Origin: JANXVV01 sp038230975
GTDB lineage: Bacteria > Planctomycetota > Phycisphaerae > Tepidisphaerales > Tepidisphaeraceae
Assembly: GCA_038230975.1 (NCBI GenBank)
Contig: JBBRMF010000131.1
Coordinates: forward strand, 1 to 13,932
Length of the DNA: 13,932 bases
Reading direction: 5' to 3'
In this document: positions 1 to 6,925 of the stretch, piece after piece
How positions within the stretch are numbered: position 1 is the stretch's first letter
How the letters are laid out: every line of letters starts with the position of its first letter
Program-made: the position numbers and the translations under genes
Notes under the pieces: generated by a model
Databases searched by the model: none
What the model was told of the DNA's origin: nothing
The model's input: the letters and a program-made list of their open reading frames with translations, nothing else

Positions 1-87
1 GCACGCAGGACACAGGTCTCGGAGTACCGCGACCCGTGGCACCCACGACCTCGTACAACCGTAATAATTCTTAAGCGTGACGAAGCT

Positions 88-1092
88 CTAGTTCGCTTTC
101 GGCAATCCAGTCGGTACGGTCACTTCCACATCCGGCAGGGCCTCGATTTTTGCATCTGTCCCCATCAAATGTTTATCGAAGAATGCCTTGGTCAGCTTCT
201 GCACGGCTGGAAGGCTAAAGGCGGGTCCACCGTGACCGGCACCGGGAAACTTTTGCAGCGTGACCTCTACGCCGGCGCTTTTCAGCGCATCGGCAAATTC
301 AACGCTCTGGGCGAATGGCACAAGTGCATCGTGCGTTCCATGTAGAATGAGGATCGGTGCGTTGTCCCTGCTTACATAATGCACGGGACTTACGGCATCG
401 CTTTTTACCTTGTCGTCTCCTAGTTTGGCACCGATGAGCATTGAATATGGATCTTCCGGCGTGTTGAACTTGAAAATGTTCTTGACGTTTTTGTCATCGG
501 CCGCCTGAGTCATGACGGTGTTAAAATCGGCCGGTCCGAAAAGATCGCAAACTGCCTGTACTCGATCGGATTGATCTTCATTTCCACCGACCGGCGGAAA
601 GACCTTTTTCCCACCGGCAGTTCCGAGCAGGGCAACCAGATGTCCACCGGCGGAGGCACCCCAGACACCAATGTGATTGGGATCGATATTGTATTTCGAG
701 CTGTTCGCACGCAACCATCGGATGGCTGCCTGACAATCCTGAATCTGTGCCGGGAAGAATGCCTTTTTGCTGAATCGATATTCGATGCTGGCCGCCGCAT
801 AACCTTGCGGAACCAATCCAACGGCGGGGCAGCCGTTCTTATCGCCACCCCACCATCCACCGCCGTGAACCCACACGATGATCGGCAGAGGTTTGTCGCT
901 GGGTTTCTCGGGCAGGTAGAGATCGAGCGATTGCGCAGGGTCGCCGTCCGGAACGTACTGAATATCAAGATCAACCTTGACGCCTTTGGGAAGCGGGGGG
1001 ACCGGACGAAGCGGTTTAGTCACGATGGGCTCTGCAAGGCAGAGAGTAGAGCAGATGAGTGTGAATAAGATGGCGGTGATTTTGATGCGCAT
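88..1092 (-). CDS. Secreted alpha/beta-hydrolase esterase (BD-FAE/HSL-like)
   Basis: A 334-residue predicted carboxylester hydrolase, probably exported. Residues 1-20 form a signal peptide (basic MRIK, hydrophobic core, ending CLA-EP). The catalytic landmarks are in the usual order: oxyanion motif HGGGW at 76-80, nucleophile elbow GASAG at 145-149 (Ser147), the acid in HGTHD (Asp255) and the base in GAGHG (His287). This arrangement is typical of the acetyl-esterase/feruloyl-esterase-like group of the fold; the substrate cannot be read from sequence. The frame stays open upstream to 1275, but the start at 1092 begins the signal peptide and has GGAG at 1100-1103, seven bases away, so I prefer it. 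It lies 62 bases after the glycosyltransferase gene on the same strand and may be co-transcribed with it. Ester-linked acyl groups on polysaccharide are a plausible target, by inference only. Confidence 0.86.
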   Translation of the reverse strand: MRIKITAILFTLICSTLCLAEPIVTKPLRPVPPLPKGVKVDLDIQYVPDGDPAQSLDLYLPEKPSDKPLPIIVWVHGGGWWGGDKNGCPAVGLVPQGYAAASIEYRFSKKAFFPAQIQDCQAAIRWLRANSSKYNIDPNHIGVWGASAGGHLVALLGTAGGKKVFPPVGGNEDQSDRVQAVCDLFGPADFNTVMTQAADDKNVKNIFKFNTPEDPYSMLIGAKLGDDKVKSDAVSPVHYVSRDNAPILILHGTHDALVPFAQSVEFADALKSAGVEVTLQKFPGAGHGGPAFSLPAVQKLTKAFFDKHLMGTDAKIEALPDVEVTVPTGLPKAN

Positions 1093-1154
1093 GAACAGGC
1101 TCCGTTGAGCCTGAATTAGGATGTAAATAAGCGGTTGAGTCAATGCGTGAGGCG

Positions 1155-2066
1155 CTAATTCCCGGCCCACCTTTTCCAGATCGCGCCACTGAAGAGCCGA
1201 ACGGCAAAAGGGATTCCGTGAATCACATATCGCCTGAACAATCGACCGGGTTCCTGAATCATTCGGTGCAACCATTCAAGCCCGCACTTTTGCATAAATC
1301 GCGGCGCTCGTTTTACTTCACCGGCTACAAAGCTAAAGCTGATGCCGATTCCAAGAAACCATGCGTTTGGCAAAAGGGGACGGAGCTGCTCAATCAAATA
1401 TTCCTGTTTGGGAAAACCGAGGCCCACATAAACAATGTCAGGATTGCTTCCGATCAGTCGCTTTCCAATCCGCTCGATTTCCGCCGGATCTTTTTCGAAT
1501 CCAATGGGTGGGCAATATTCCCCGGCGAATTGCAGGCCTTCATATTTGGCGGACAAGACCTCCGCGGCTCGCTTCGCGGCGCCTTCATTGCCACCGAGGA
1601 AGAAAATACGGTGCCCGGATTTGGCCGCCGCCGCAGTCAAAGTATTGATGATCGAAGAACCTGCCACCCGCTCAGGAAGCGGCGTTTTCTGGATTCGACT
1701 CGCCCAGATTAAGGGCATTCCGTCCGCCACGACCAACGAGGCTTCATCATAAATCCGGTGCAGTTTCGGTGTGTTGCAGTACCAACGGAGCTGATCGAGA
1801 TTCGGTGTGATGACCCAACCCCCTCGCCGGGCTTTTAAAGAGTCGATGACGTAAGACACGGTCTCGGCCTCGGTCATGACTGAAATGGGCATGCCCAACA
1901 GGCGAATCGAGGATGGCTGGTTCGGCCCGGGCGGTACGACTCGAGTTACTGACTGTTTATTTTCCAGCGTCAACATTAATCCCTTCCCGGCCGGTTCTCT
2001 CATAGAACGATCGACCAAAAAAAGGCCGATGCTTTCATCCATATCGACCAAAATTGATCCGCGCAT
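1155..2066 (-). CDS. WecG/TagA/CpsF family glycosyltransferase (GT26)
   Basis: A 303-residue membrane-associated glycosyltransferase of the family that adds the second sugar (for example N-acetylmannosamine or its uronic acid) to an undecaprenyl-diphosphate-linked sugar during surface-glycan synthesis. Visible landmarks are ITPNLDQL near 86-93, VADGMPLIWASR at 113-124 with the likely catalytic Asp115, RVAGSS at 133-138, FFLGG at 155-159, GLGFPKQE at 215-222, and the C-terminal signature FVAGEVKRAP at 246-255 followed by GLEWLHRMIQEPGRLFRRY. About 53 residues precede the conserved core, so translation may really begin at a later ATG (2042, 2003 or 1976); the ribosome binding site before 2066 is weak (AGGTT). 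No transmembrane segment is evident, as usual for the family. The precise sugar donor is unknown. It sits between the thioesterase gene (62 bases upstream) and the secreted esterase gene. Confidence 0.92.
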   Translation of the reverse strand: MRGSILVDMDESIGLFLVDRSMREPAGKGLMLTLENKQSVTRVVPPGPNQPSSIRLLGMPISVMTEAETVSYVIDSLKARRGGWVITPNLDQLRWYCNTPKLHRIYDEASLVVADGMPLIWASRIQKTPLPERVAGSSIINTLTAAAAKSGHRIFFLGGNEGAAKRAAEVLSAKYEGLQFAGEYCPPIGFEKDPAEIERIGKRLIGSNPDIVYVGLGFPKQEYLIEQLRPLLPNAWFLGIGISFSFVAGEVKRAPRFMQKCGLEWLHRMIQEPGRLFRRYVIHGIPFAVRLFSGAIWKRWAGN

Positions 2067-2128
2067 TGGAACCTATTGGACGCGTGTTATCGGTCGTTGG
2101 CCTGACGAAGAGGAGGACGATTGTGATA

Positions 2129-2551
2129 TCACTGCGAAGCATCTTTCCGGCTGAGTTTTCCACGAACGGATTCCGGAATTGCAATCGCCTTAAACATGTC
2201 GGCTTGCAGCGCAACGCAGACGCTCGTGAGTTTACCCTTGGCTAAAAGTGTTTCACCTTTTAGAAAATCGACTTCATAGCTCAGCGATTTTCCTCCCACT
2301 TTGGTCACGCGCAGATTCAGCGTGATTTCATCTTCAAACCGTGCCGGCCCATGATACTCACAACTGCATGCTATTCGAGGCCAACCGATGTCGACCGCCT
2401 CGTGGGTCATCATTACACTCAGTCCAAGGGATCGAAAAAAAGCGTGCTCGACCATTTCCATCCAGCGGAAATAGTTGGCGAAATGCACCACCCCGGCCAT
2501 GTCGGTCTCAGAGAATTGCACGATGTGGGTGAGGGAGAATTCATCAGGCAT
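2129..2551 (-). CDS. YbgC/4HBT-type hot-dog acyl thioesterase
   Basis: A 140-residue single hot-dog-fold protein of the YbgC / 4-hydroxybenzoyl-CoA thioesterase family, which hydrolyses acyl-CoA or acyl-ACP thioesters in the cytoplasm. The family motif is at residues 14-28, SETDMAGVVHFANYF, with Asp17 at the position of the catalytic Asp of YbgC/4HBT and the GVVHFANYF stretch that starts the long hot-dog helix. Length is normal for the family (about 130-150). Its start codon lies inside the end of the upstream chorismate-lyase-like gene: the two overlap by 8 bases (ATGCCTGA), so translational coupling is likely. Substrate preference cannot be determined from sequence. The neighbour suggests an aromatic or polyketide-like acyl chain, but the more general YbgC role in phospholipid or acyl-pool housekeeping is an equally fair reading. 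Confidence 0.89.
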   Translation of the reverse strand: MPDEFSLTHIVQFSETDMAGVVHFANYFRWMEMVEHAFFRSLGLSVMMTHEAVDIGWPRIACSCEYHGPARFEDEITLNLRVTKVGGKSLSYEVDFLKGETLLAKGKLTSVCVALQADMFKAIAIPESVRGKLSRKDASQ

Positions 2552-3113
2552 TCAGCACCGTTTCCAACAACTCGATCGCGGGTTCACCGTTGCAATAGAT
2601 CACGGCCAGGCGTCCCCACACGGGCTGGGGGTTATCCATCCCAAACAGTTTCATCACATCGCTATGCGGAGGCAATTGCACGAACCACAGCGGCTCGATC
2701 CAACGCAAAATATTGTGCTTTATCAGTATTGCCCCCAGCGGTGTTTTGCGGGCGAGAATTTCTTCCCGCGCCGCGGTGGGCATGAACTTAAAATTCATAC
2801 GGACGATTCCGCACTCGACGATCTTATCCTGCCGTCCGGGCGTCAAGGTGATTTTCCGACTGTAGAAATCACCGTCGATTTTAAAGTCCTGCACCTGCAC
2901 CTCAACTGGATGGCCATGATAGGCCTCAAGCACTTCGGTCATGTGCTCGCGATGAGCCAGCAATCGGCGCTCGCCTGTCGGGATCCGAACCGGCTGCACC
3001 TCGACGCAGTACGGTGAAAAATCAGAACCTTCCACGAACGGTTCGCACAATTCCCCCAGTGCATCAGAAGCGGTTTGCAAATCGGTCAGGTTGTGACGAA
3101 CAGTTGTGAACAT
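2544..3113 (-). CDS. Chorismate-lyase-like protein (UbiC/DUF98 fold)
   Basis: A 189-residue protein that I assign to the chorismate pyruvate-lyase-like superfamily, whose founding enzyme splits chorismate to 4-hydroxybenzoate and pyruvate. The pattern is LLAHREHMT (51-59) and LEAYHGHPVEV (62-72), a Tyr-Ser-Arg-Lys strand with Arg86, a Pro-Leu-Gly loop (PLGAIL, 125-130), and a terminal strand EPAIELLETVL. These plausibly correspond to Arg76, the Leu114 region and Glu155 of E. coli UbiC. I recall this pattern in uncharacterised planctomycete and proteobacterial proteins; no search was run. The start is ambiguous: ATG at 3119 has a GGA directly against it, while ATG at 3113 has GGA six bases upstream, so 3113 is chosen. 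Activity on chorismate is inferred. It overlaps the thioesterase gene by 8 bases. Confidence 0.74.
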   Translation of the reverse strand: MFTTVRHNLTDLQTASDALGELCEPFVEGSDFSPYCVEVQPVRIPTGERRLLAHREHMTEVLEAYHGHPVEVQVQDFKIDGDFYSRKITLTPGRQDKIVECGIVRMNFKFMPTAAREEILARKTPLGAILIKHNILRWIEPLWFVQLPPHSDVMKLFGMDNPQPVWGRLAVIYCNGEPAIELLETVLNA

Positions 3114-3384
3114 AGTCATTCCGATTCGATATTTGAAAAAAGCGCCATCAAGCGAAGCATCTTGTCGGCTCCGCACCGAGTCTGAGAATCTTTCCGTTTT
3201 TCACTCTCACTGGCACAAACGGTTCCGGGGCGAAGGATTTCGCGTTTAGAATCGATTCGGCCAAACTCCGTTTTATCCATCTGGCATTGATACTTCAACT
3301 GGCTCTCGCAGCCTTTCTCGCAGGGTTCCGTCGACTCCTCCGGCCTCTCTGAACGGCCGCAACGGTTGCCTTTCCCGCTTTTGA

Positions 3385-3777
3385 GCGGCCAGGATCGTCA
3401 TGCGGGACATGATGCAGAGGCTGAAGTTGACGGTGAACGAAACCAAAACGCATGTGCGGCAACTGCCGGGAGAGGGGTTCGGCTTCCTGGGTTACACGTT
3501 CGGTCTGCGCCGGTCCAACCGCACCGGCAGATGGCTGCTGTGCGGTAAACCAAGCAGGAAACGCACCGCGCGGATCTGTGAGCAGATCACCGCGATGACG
3601 GGCCGAAACACTGTTCAACTCAGCCCGACCGACAGGGTGGCCGAACTCAACCCCGTGCTGCGGGGATGGGCCGGGTACTTCTGCCTCGGTCCGGTCAGCG
3701 ACACCTACCAGACGGTCAACTCGCACGTCCGGTTCGATGAGCGGGAAAGTGGAAACGGAGCAAGGCAAGGACATTAA
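3385..3777 (+). pseudogene. Group II intron reverse transcriptase/maturase, C-terminal fragment
   Basis: An open frame of about 130 codons encodes only the end of the reverse-transcriptase palm and the maturase (domain X) region. Readable family landmarks are RLKLTVNETKT just after the ATG at 3400, FGFLGYTFG some 25 residues later, a Gly-Arg followed by KPSRKRTARI, and VAELNPVLRGWAGYF with SDTYQTV. An intact protein is normally around 400-600 residues and has fingers/palm domains with YADD upstream; these are missing and a TGA lies in frame at 3382. After YQTV the frame runs directly into domain V sequence (SHVRFDERE), instead of the expected Arg/Trp-rich maturase tail, showing a deletion of the C terminus and the linker. 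No function is expected. Confidence 0.82.
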
Positions 3778-3841
3778 GGCACCGACGACCGAAAGGGTCG
3801 GCAACTGCTTTGCCTCGCCTAAACCACCGCGCCACTTCCCG
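3722..3841 (+). other. Intron RNA end: half of domain V plus nested hairpins
   Basis: The first 15 bases are the descending strand of a group II intron domain V hairpin without its partner. After it come nested complementary arms: 3742-3752 with 3832-3841 (ten pairs and one unpaired A), 3763-3768 with 3810-3815 (AGGCAA/TTGCCT), and an inner stem-loop 3786-3790/3796-3800 closing a GAAAG loop. This agrees with the domain VI/3'-terminal part of an intron, although the rod is longer than a minimal domain VI and I cannot place the branch-point adenosine. The pairing was found by eye. Confidence 0.55.
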
Positions 3842-3934
3842 ACTCTACCGCGCTATAGTGTTAGGGTGAGAGTGGATACAATCCGTGCTGAGTTGATGTA
3901 GACTGCAATCAGTCAGATCGCACTTGGAGTAACC

Positions 3935-4180
3935 ATGCAGCCGACACAAGAACTGATTGACGATCTGTGGCGCGACAAGATCGAACAAGCGCAGCGGATG
4001 ACTGAACAACAGCGACTCGAGGCTGGGGGCGAGCTATTCGATTACGCCTGTCGGATCACCTCTTCGGGCATCCGAAACCAGCACCCCGAATGGACCGACG
4101 TACAGGTTCTTGAAGAGTTGCGACGGCGGATCGCGCTGGCCGAGCGCATCGAAGAAAATCTGGAAAAACTGGAATTATGA
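3935..4180 (+). CDS. Small helical protein of a planctomycete two-gene unit
   Basis: An 81-residue soluble, charged, probably all-helical protein with no catalytic motif. I recall very similar short proteins in planctomycete genomes that begin MQPT, contain a central LFDYACRI-like segment followed by GIR-Q-P, and end in a Glu/Leu-rich helix (VLEELRRRIALAERIEENLEKL). They are followed by a nucleotidyltransferase-like gene, as here, where the two overlap by four bases (ATGA). By analogy with nucleotidyltransferase toxin-antitoxin or regulator pairs it might be the small partner, but no function is established. The start has GGAG at 3926-3929, five bases upstream. A TACAAT at 3877-3882 could be a -10 element but has no good -35. 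Unlike its partner this ORF appears intact. Confidence 0.78.
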   Translation: MQPTQELIDDLWRDKIEQAQRMTEQQRLEAGGELFDYACRITSSGIRNQHPEWTDVQVLEELRRRIALAERIEENLEKLEL

Positions 4181-4386
4181 TGACCTCGAACCGCGTCGTC
4201 TTGGAAATGGCCACCGCACTCCGAGGCGCGGGCGTGCCATACATGATCGTGGGATCCTATTCGAACATCATCGCCATGCAGTCTGTGTCGCTGGACTGGG
4301 ACTACATCCACCACTGGTGCGACACCCACGGCACCCGAGAACTTTTGGCATCAGTCATGGCGATCGTACCGAAGCAAACGGAGTGA
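4177..4386 (+). pseudogene. Nucleotidyltransferase-like gene with large internal deletion
   Basis: Only 69 codons remain of a protein that in intact form is about 180-190 residues. The first 28 residues match the start of a Pol-beta-type nucleotidyltransferase domain (VVLEMATALRGAGVPYMIVG followed by SYSN, the Gly-Ser motif). The next residues (IIAMQSVSLDWDYIHHWCD, then THGTRELL) are the C-terminal end of the same family. Everything between, including the metal-binding Asp-x-Asp that should follow the Gly-Ser motif by some ten residues and the downstream third acid, is missing. The reading frame is kept across the junction near 4260-4266. It overlaps the preceding gene by four bases, so a short product may still be translated, but it cannot be catalytic. 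The expected intact form is from memory of the family, not from a search. Confidence 0.8.
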
Positions 4387-4749
4387 CGATCGAATTCGAA
4401 CATTTGCCGTCCATGCGCACGTCGGCGGTTTCGATGGTCAGCTCGATTCAATGCTCGCGATCATCATCTTCGTCATCCACAATGTCCGTTTGATTCTCGC
4501 CCACAAATAAAGGCAAAAGGTCATCTGGACATTCCCATATTTCATCTCCGAGCGGTTCCAAACTTTGGACGAGAGCCGAGCGCGGCCGCCAGATCGCCTG
4601 CCGACACTCTCGAAATCACGGTTTGCGCGTCGTCGTTCTTCATGGCCGACAGTGTAGCGCGACCTAATGGAAAATGCGCGCAAAAAAATCTCGGGCTCAC
4701 TGCGGAACCTACGAAGAACGCGGCGCGTAGTCTCGCTGGCCTGTATAGA
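4387..4749. other. Gene-poor stretch after the nucleotidyltransferase relic
   Basis: These 363 bases separate the nucleotidyltransferase relic from the convergent secreted glycosidase-like gene. I see no intact gene, no strong terminator and no tRNA. The only hint of coding is the possible frameshifted minus-strand ORF at 4448-4643, listed separately. An 81-codon open frame on the minus strand (4438-4683) is very rich in Arg, Ser and Met, and reads like an out-of-frame shadow. Confidence 0.5.
4448..4643 (-). pseudogene. Possible frameshifted small ORF
   Basis: On the minus strand an ATG at 4641-4643 opens MKNDDAQTVISRVSAGDLAA, which stops after 33 codons. In the neighbouring frame, from about 4580 down to the TGA at 4448-4450, the translation LVQSLEPLGDEIWECPDDLL, then PLFVGENQTDIVDDEDDD, looks protein-like and acidic. 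Joining them with one frame change near 4570-4585 would give a protein of about 65 residues. I do not recognise it. Evidence is only composition and the plausible join, so this may equally be noncoding sequence. It lies within the decayed patch, which makes a broken gene unsurprising. Confidence 0.28.
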
Positions 4750-6318
4750 CTATTTGCGGCAAATCTTCGCGTAGGCTTCCAATGATTTGTAGTTCTGTTG
4801 CCAGGTAGTGTACATGAAGCCCACCACGCCTTTCACGTTCTTGGTGGATTCCAACCAGGCCTTGGCATCTTCCAAGTCACCGTCGTAGTAGCCGGCGATC
4901 AATTGAGAATGGCCGCGATCCGCAAAGAACTTGAGAGAATCATCCCGCTTTCCGAAGTTCCAATTTACAATCACCACGTTTTTGTCCAGACCCTCCCAGG
5001 AATTAGTCCAGGGTCCGTTGACCAGGTAGTACGGTCCGGCGACGGCATTGTGGAAGGGGTCGAACATATCATTCCAGACATAGACTCGTGAGCCCTTGAG
5101 CAGGCCGGTACAGAATCTTACATTGTCCGCCAACTCCTGCCCCGGAGTCTGGTGCATGCCGAGACAGGACTCATCCCAACCCAGGGTGCGGAATTCATCG
5201 TGAGACATCATATAGCCGCCGGTATTCCATACGGCTTTCATGCGCTTCGCCTGATCCGCCAGCAAATCCTTCGTCTTGGGTTCATTGATGCAAGCGGACA
5301 CCTGCTCGTCATAGATCACAGCCGGGTGATACCAACTGACCCCCAGCCGAGTTCCTTCCGGCAACCTGGTTTTGATCGTAGTAGGTTCATGCCAGGCATC
5401 AAACTCCCCGGGCCAAGGAGAATTACCCAGTTTCGGGTCAACGATTTTCTCGTAGCCTGAGCCTTCGATCAGCACCTGCCCGGAAGCATTCTTCACGACG
5501 CACGGCGTACCCGGCCGTCGCAACACATGAACCAATCCAGACTCCTCGATCTTCCAATCCTTCCATTGCAGAGTCCCTTTGGCATTGCCCCAGACGCCGA
5601 AGTAGATCGTCACCGAATCATTGTCCAGTGTATTGAAGACGATGTGATGCTCTGTCCAATCTTGTGTATGTTTCACGCCGAGATTGCGCCATTGCAACTG
5701 CCGACTGGTGGGTAAACCGGCTGCCTTTACCTCCGGAGTTCCCGAATAGTCGTCGGTCTTGATCTTCACCGAGATGTGATAGGCCCGAAACTGCGGCAGC
5801 TTCATGGTGTACGTAAACCGCGCATTCGCCGGGTTGTTATGTACCGTTGCGATGCCATCGGCGAGTTTGACGACCTCGTCACTGTAGGCAAACTTGGTTG
5901 GGAAATGGATCTCCGTTGCCGGCCGAGCCTGTCCGTCCTTCACGACAAATGGCTGATTTTGCACCGGCAAACCTTCGGCCAGATTCGGATCGTGCCATAG
6001 AAGGCTGTTGGAGTACCCCACATCAAACAGCGCGGGAACCAACTGTAATTTAAGTTCGGCCGCGATTTTTTTCGTGCGAGCGATGTTGGCGAAGTAGCGT
6101 TTAGAATTTTCCCCCAGATCACCGAGCTTGGCGAATTTCGAATCGGCGAGCAATACATGCGAATAGCCGGCCGCGGCGGCACGCGTCCAGATGTCGCGTA
6201 GTGTGTCGACATTTTTATCGACCAGCAGATTGGTGGGATAATAAAGCCACAGCTCCTTGTCCTGGGCGGCGAACATGGGAATGGCTAACAGGCAAAGGGC
6301 GATCAGGAATATCTTCAT
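4750..6318 (-). CDS. Secreted glycoside-hydrolase-like protein (TIM barrel with beta-sandwich insert)
   Basis: A 522-residue exported protein. Residues 1-18 are a clear signal peptide (MKIFLIALCLLAIPMFAA). What follows looks like a barrel-type enzyme: an N-terminal part with alternating helix/strand (LWLYYPTNLL, AAAAGYSHVLLADS, LQLVPALFDV), then a probable carbohydrate-binding-like beta-sandwich at about 160-262 with many aromatic residues, then barrel elements resuming at about 310-520. Acidic motifs in the second half, MSHDEF at 371-376, YVWNDMFDPFHNA at 413-425, VNWNF at 451-455 and a final GFMYTTWQQNY at 500-510, recall the active-site strands of GH20/GH123-like proteins. The family assignment is tentative. 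The start at 6318 has GGAGA at 6325-6329, six bases away; the frame remains open to 6351 without better evidence. It is the last gene of a run of three secreted-protein genes. Confidence 0.85.
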   Translation of the reverse strand: MKIFLIALCLLAIPMFAAQDKELWLYYPTNLLVDKNVDTLRDIWTRAAAAGYSHVLLADSKFAKLGDLGENSKRYFANIARTKKIAAELKLQLVPALFDVGYSNSLLWHDPNLAEGLPVQNQPFVVKDGQARPATEIHFPTKFAYSDEVVKLADGIATVHNNPANARFTYTMKLPQFRAYHISVKIKTDDYSGTPEVKAAGLPTSRQLQWRNLGVKHTQDWTEHHIVFNTLDNDSVTIYFGVWGNAKGTLQWKDWKIEESGLVHVLRRPGTPCVVKNASGQVLIEGSGYEKIVDPKLGNSPWPGEFDAWHEPTTIKTRLPEGTRLGVSWYHPAVIYDEQVSACINEPKTKDLLADQAKRMKAVWNTGGYMMSHDEFRTLGWDESCLGMHQTPGQELADNVRFCTGLLKGSRVYVWNDMFDPFHNAVAGPYYLVNGPWTNSWEGLDKNVVIVNWNFGKRDDSLKFFADRGHSQLIAGYYDGDLEDAKAWLESTKNVKGVVGFMYTTWQQNYKSLEAYAKICRK

Positions 6319-6417
6319 CGTGGTTCTCCAATTGTCGATCAACTCTATCACAATAGTTAAACGATGCGCAATGGGAAATTGCGGTATTGGGGAGACGATG
6401 CGGCGGTAACGATCAAA

Positions 6418-6891
6418 TTAATCTTTGAGTTTGAATTCTGATTTTGGCGTCGTTGCTGATTTGGCAAACTCGGCGAGTTGAATCTTGTAGGCAATTCCGC
6501 CGGGAATGGCTTCCGTATGCCCATCGGTTTTAACGAACGTACCTGCAAACAATTCGAAATGGGTCTCGGCGAGCGATGCGGGGCTGATCGCCAGTTGGTA
6601 GGTCGCCGAGTTATCGTTGCAGGCGAAGCTGGAAGTGGATTGGAATCGGATGTGGCCGTCTGCGGAAATATCGCTGTTCATCACCAGGTACGTGGGTCGC
6701 GAAAGTTGGTAGGTGATGGTGAAATGGATCAGGCCATCATTACGTCTTTCGGCTTTCACCGAAAACGTGTGTGGATTCTCTACAATGTAGGCTGGAGTGA
6801 CTGTAACATCGATCGTCAGTGCGGACGAAATGGCTGCGATACTCAGCAGTCCGAGGGATATCACGAGTATCAGGAATGTACGTTTGTACAT
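6418..6891 (-). CDS. Secreted protein of unknown function, beta-rich
   Basis: A 157-residue protein I do not recognise. Residues 1-28 are a signal peptide (MYKRTFLILVISLGLLSIAA, then ISSA-LT), with no lipobox Cys, so a soluble periplasmic or exported protein is likely. The mature part is dominated by alternating polar/hydrophobic strands (TIDVTVTPAYIV, IHFTITYQLSR, HFELFAGTFV), which suggests a small beta-sandwich. It has a single Cys (in SSFACND) and an Ala/Lys-rich tail. The start at 6891 is preceded by AAGGA (6898-6902) with a spacing of six; the longer open frame to 6981 overlaps the upstream gene and is disfavoured. It lies 34 bases after the next gene on the same strand and 99 bases before the glycosidase-like gene, so an operon of three is plausible. 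Confidence 0.8.
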   Translation of the reverse strand: MYKRTFLILVISLGLLSIAAISSALTIDVTVTPAYIVENPHTFSVKAERRNDGLIHFTITYQLSRPTYLVMNSDISADGHIRFQSTSSFACNDNSATYQLAISPASLAETHFELFAGTFVKTDGHTEAIPGGIAYKIQLAEFAKSATTPKSEFKLKD

Positions 6892-6925
6892 GGGAAATCC
6901 TTTGATTGATTTTAGCGGGATTGAA

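Larger units (their letters stand above)
3385..3850 (+). mobile_element. Group II intron, 3' remnant
   Basis: This is the 3' end of a bacterial group II intron that has lost its 5' part. It contains the tail of the intron-encoded reverse transcriptase/maturase, the 3' half of the domain V hairpin (CGCACGTCCGGTTC at 3723-3736), and a following self-complementary segment ending in a CCACTTCCCGACTCTACC-type sequence near 3850 that I take as the intron 3' end. The 5' half of domain V (expected to resemble GAGCCGG followed by a GAAA loop) is absent, and no reverse-transcriptase core with YADD precedes the remnant, so it cannot splice or move. The left edge is set by the first in-frame stop upstream (3382-3384); the true break may lie anywhere in about 3300-3384. 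The right edge is approximate. It lies upstream of the minus-strand chorismate-lyase-like gene. Confidence 0.78.

Noticed and set aside
1..87. Possible terminator or gene end at the left edge
   Set aside because: Only a very short stem (GTGG/CCAC) is present and no frame is supported; nothing reportable.
571..1068. 165-codon plus-strand frame opposite the esterase gene
   Set aside because: The minus strand holds a complete catalytic triad and signal peptide in this span; no evidence for the plus frame.
3116..3298. 60-codon minus-strand frame upstream of the chorismate-lyase-like gene
   Set aside because: No recognisable pattern, no good ribosome binding site, and it overlaps the start of a better-supported gene.
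3270..3298. Minus-strand TTGAAG, 17 bases, TAAAAC as promoter of the chorismate-lyase-like gene
   Set aside because: Two mismatches in each hexamer and about 160 bases from the start codon; too weak to list.
3295..3804. 169-codon minus-strand frame opposite the intron maturase fragment
   Set aside because: Arg/Pro/Ala-rich with no domain pattern; the plus-strand frame has clear maturase motifs, so this is a shadow.
3723..3850. CRISPR- or tRNA-like structure
   Set aside because: The folded segment is explained by group II intron domain V/VI sequence; there are no repeat-spacer units or tRNA arms.
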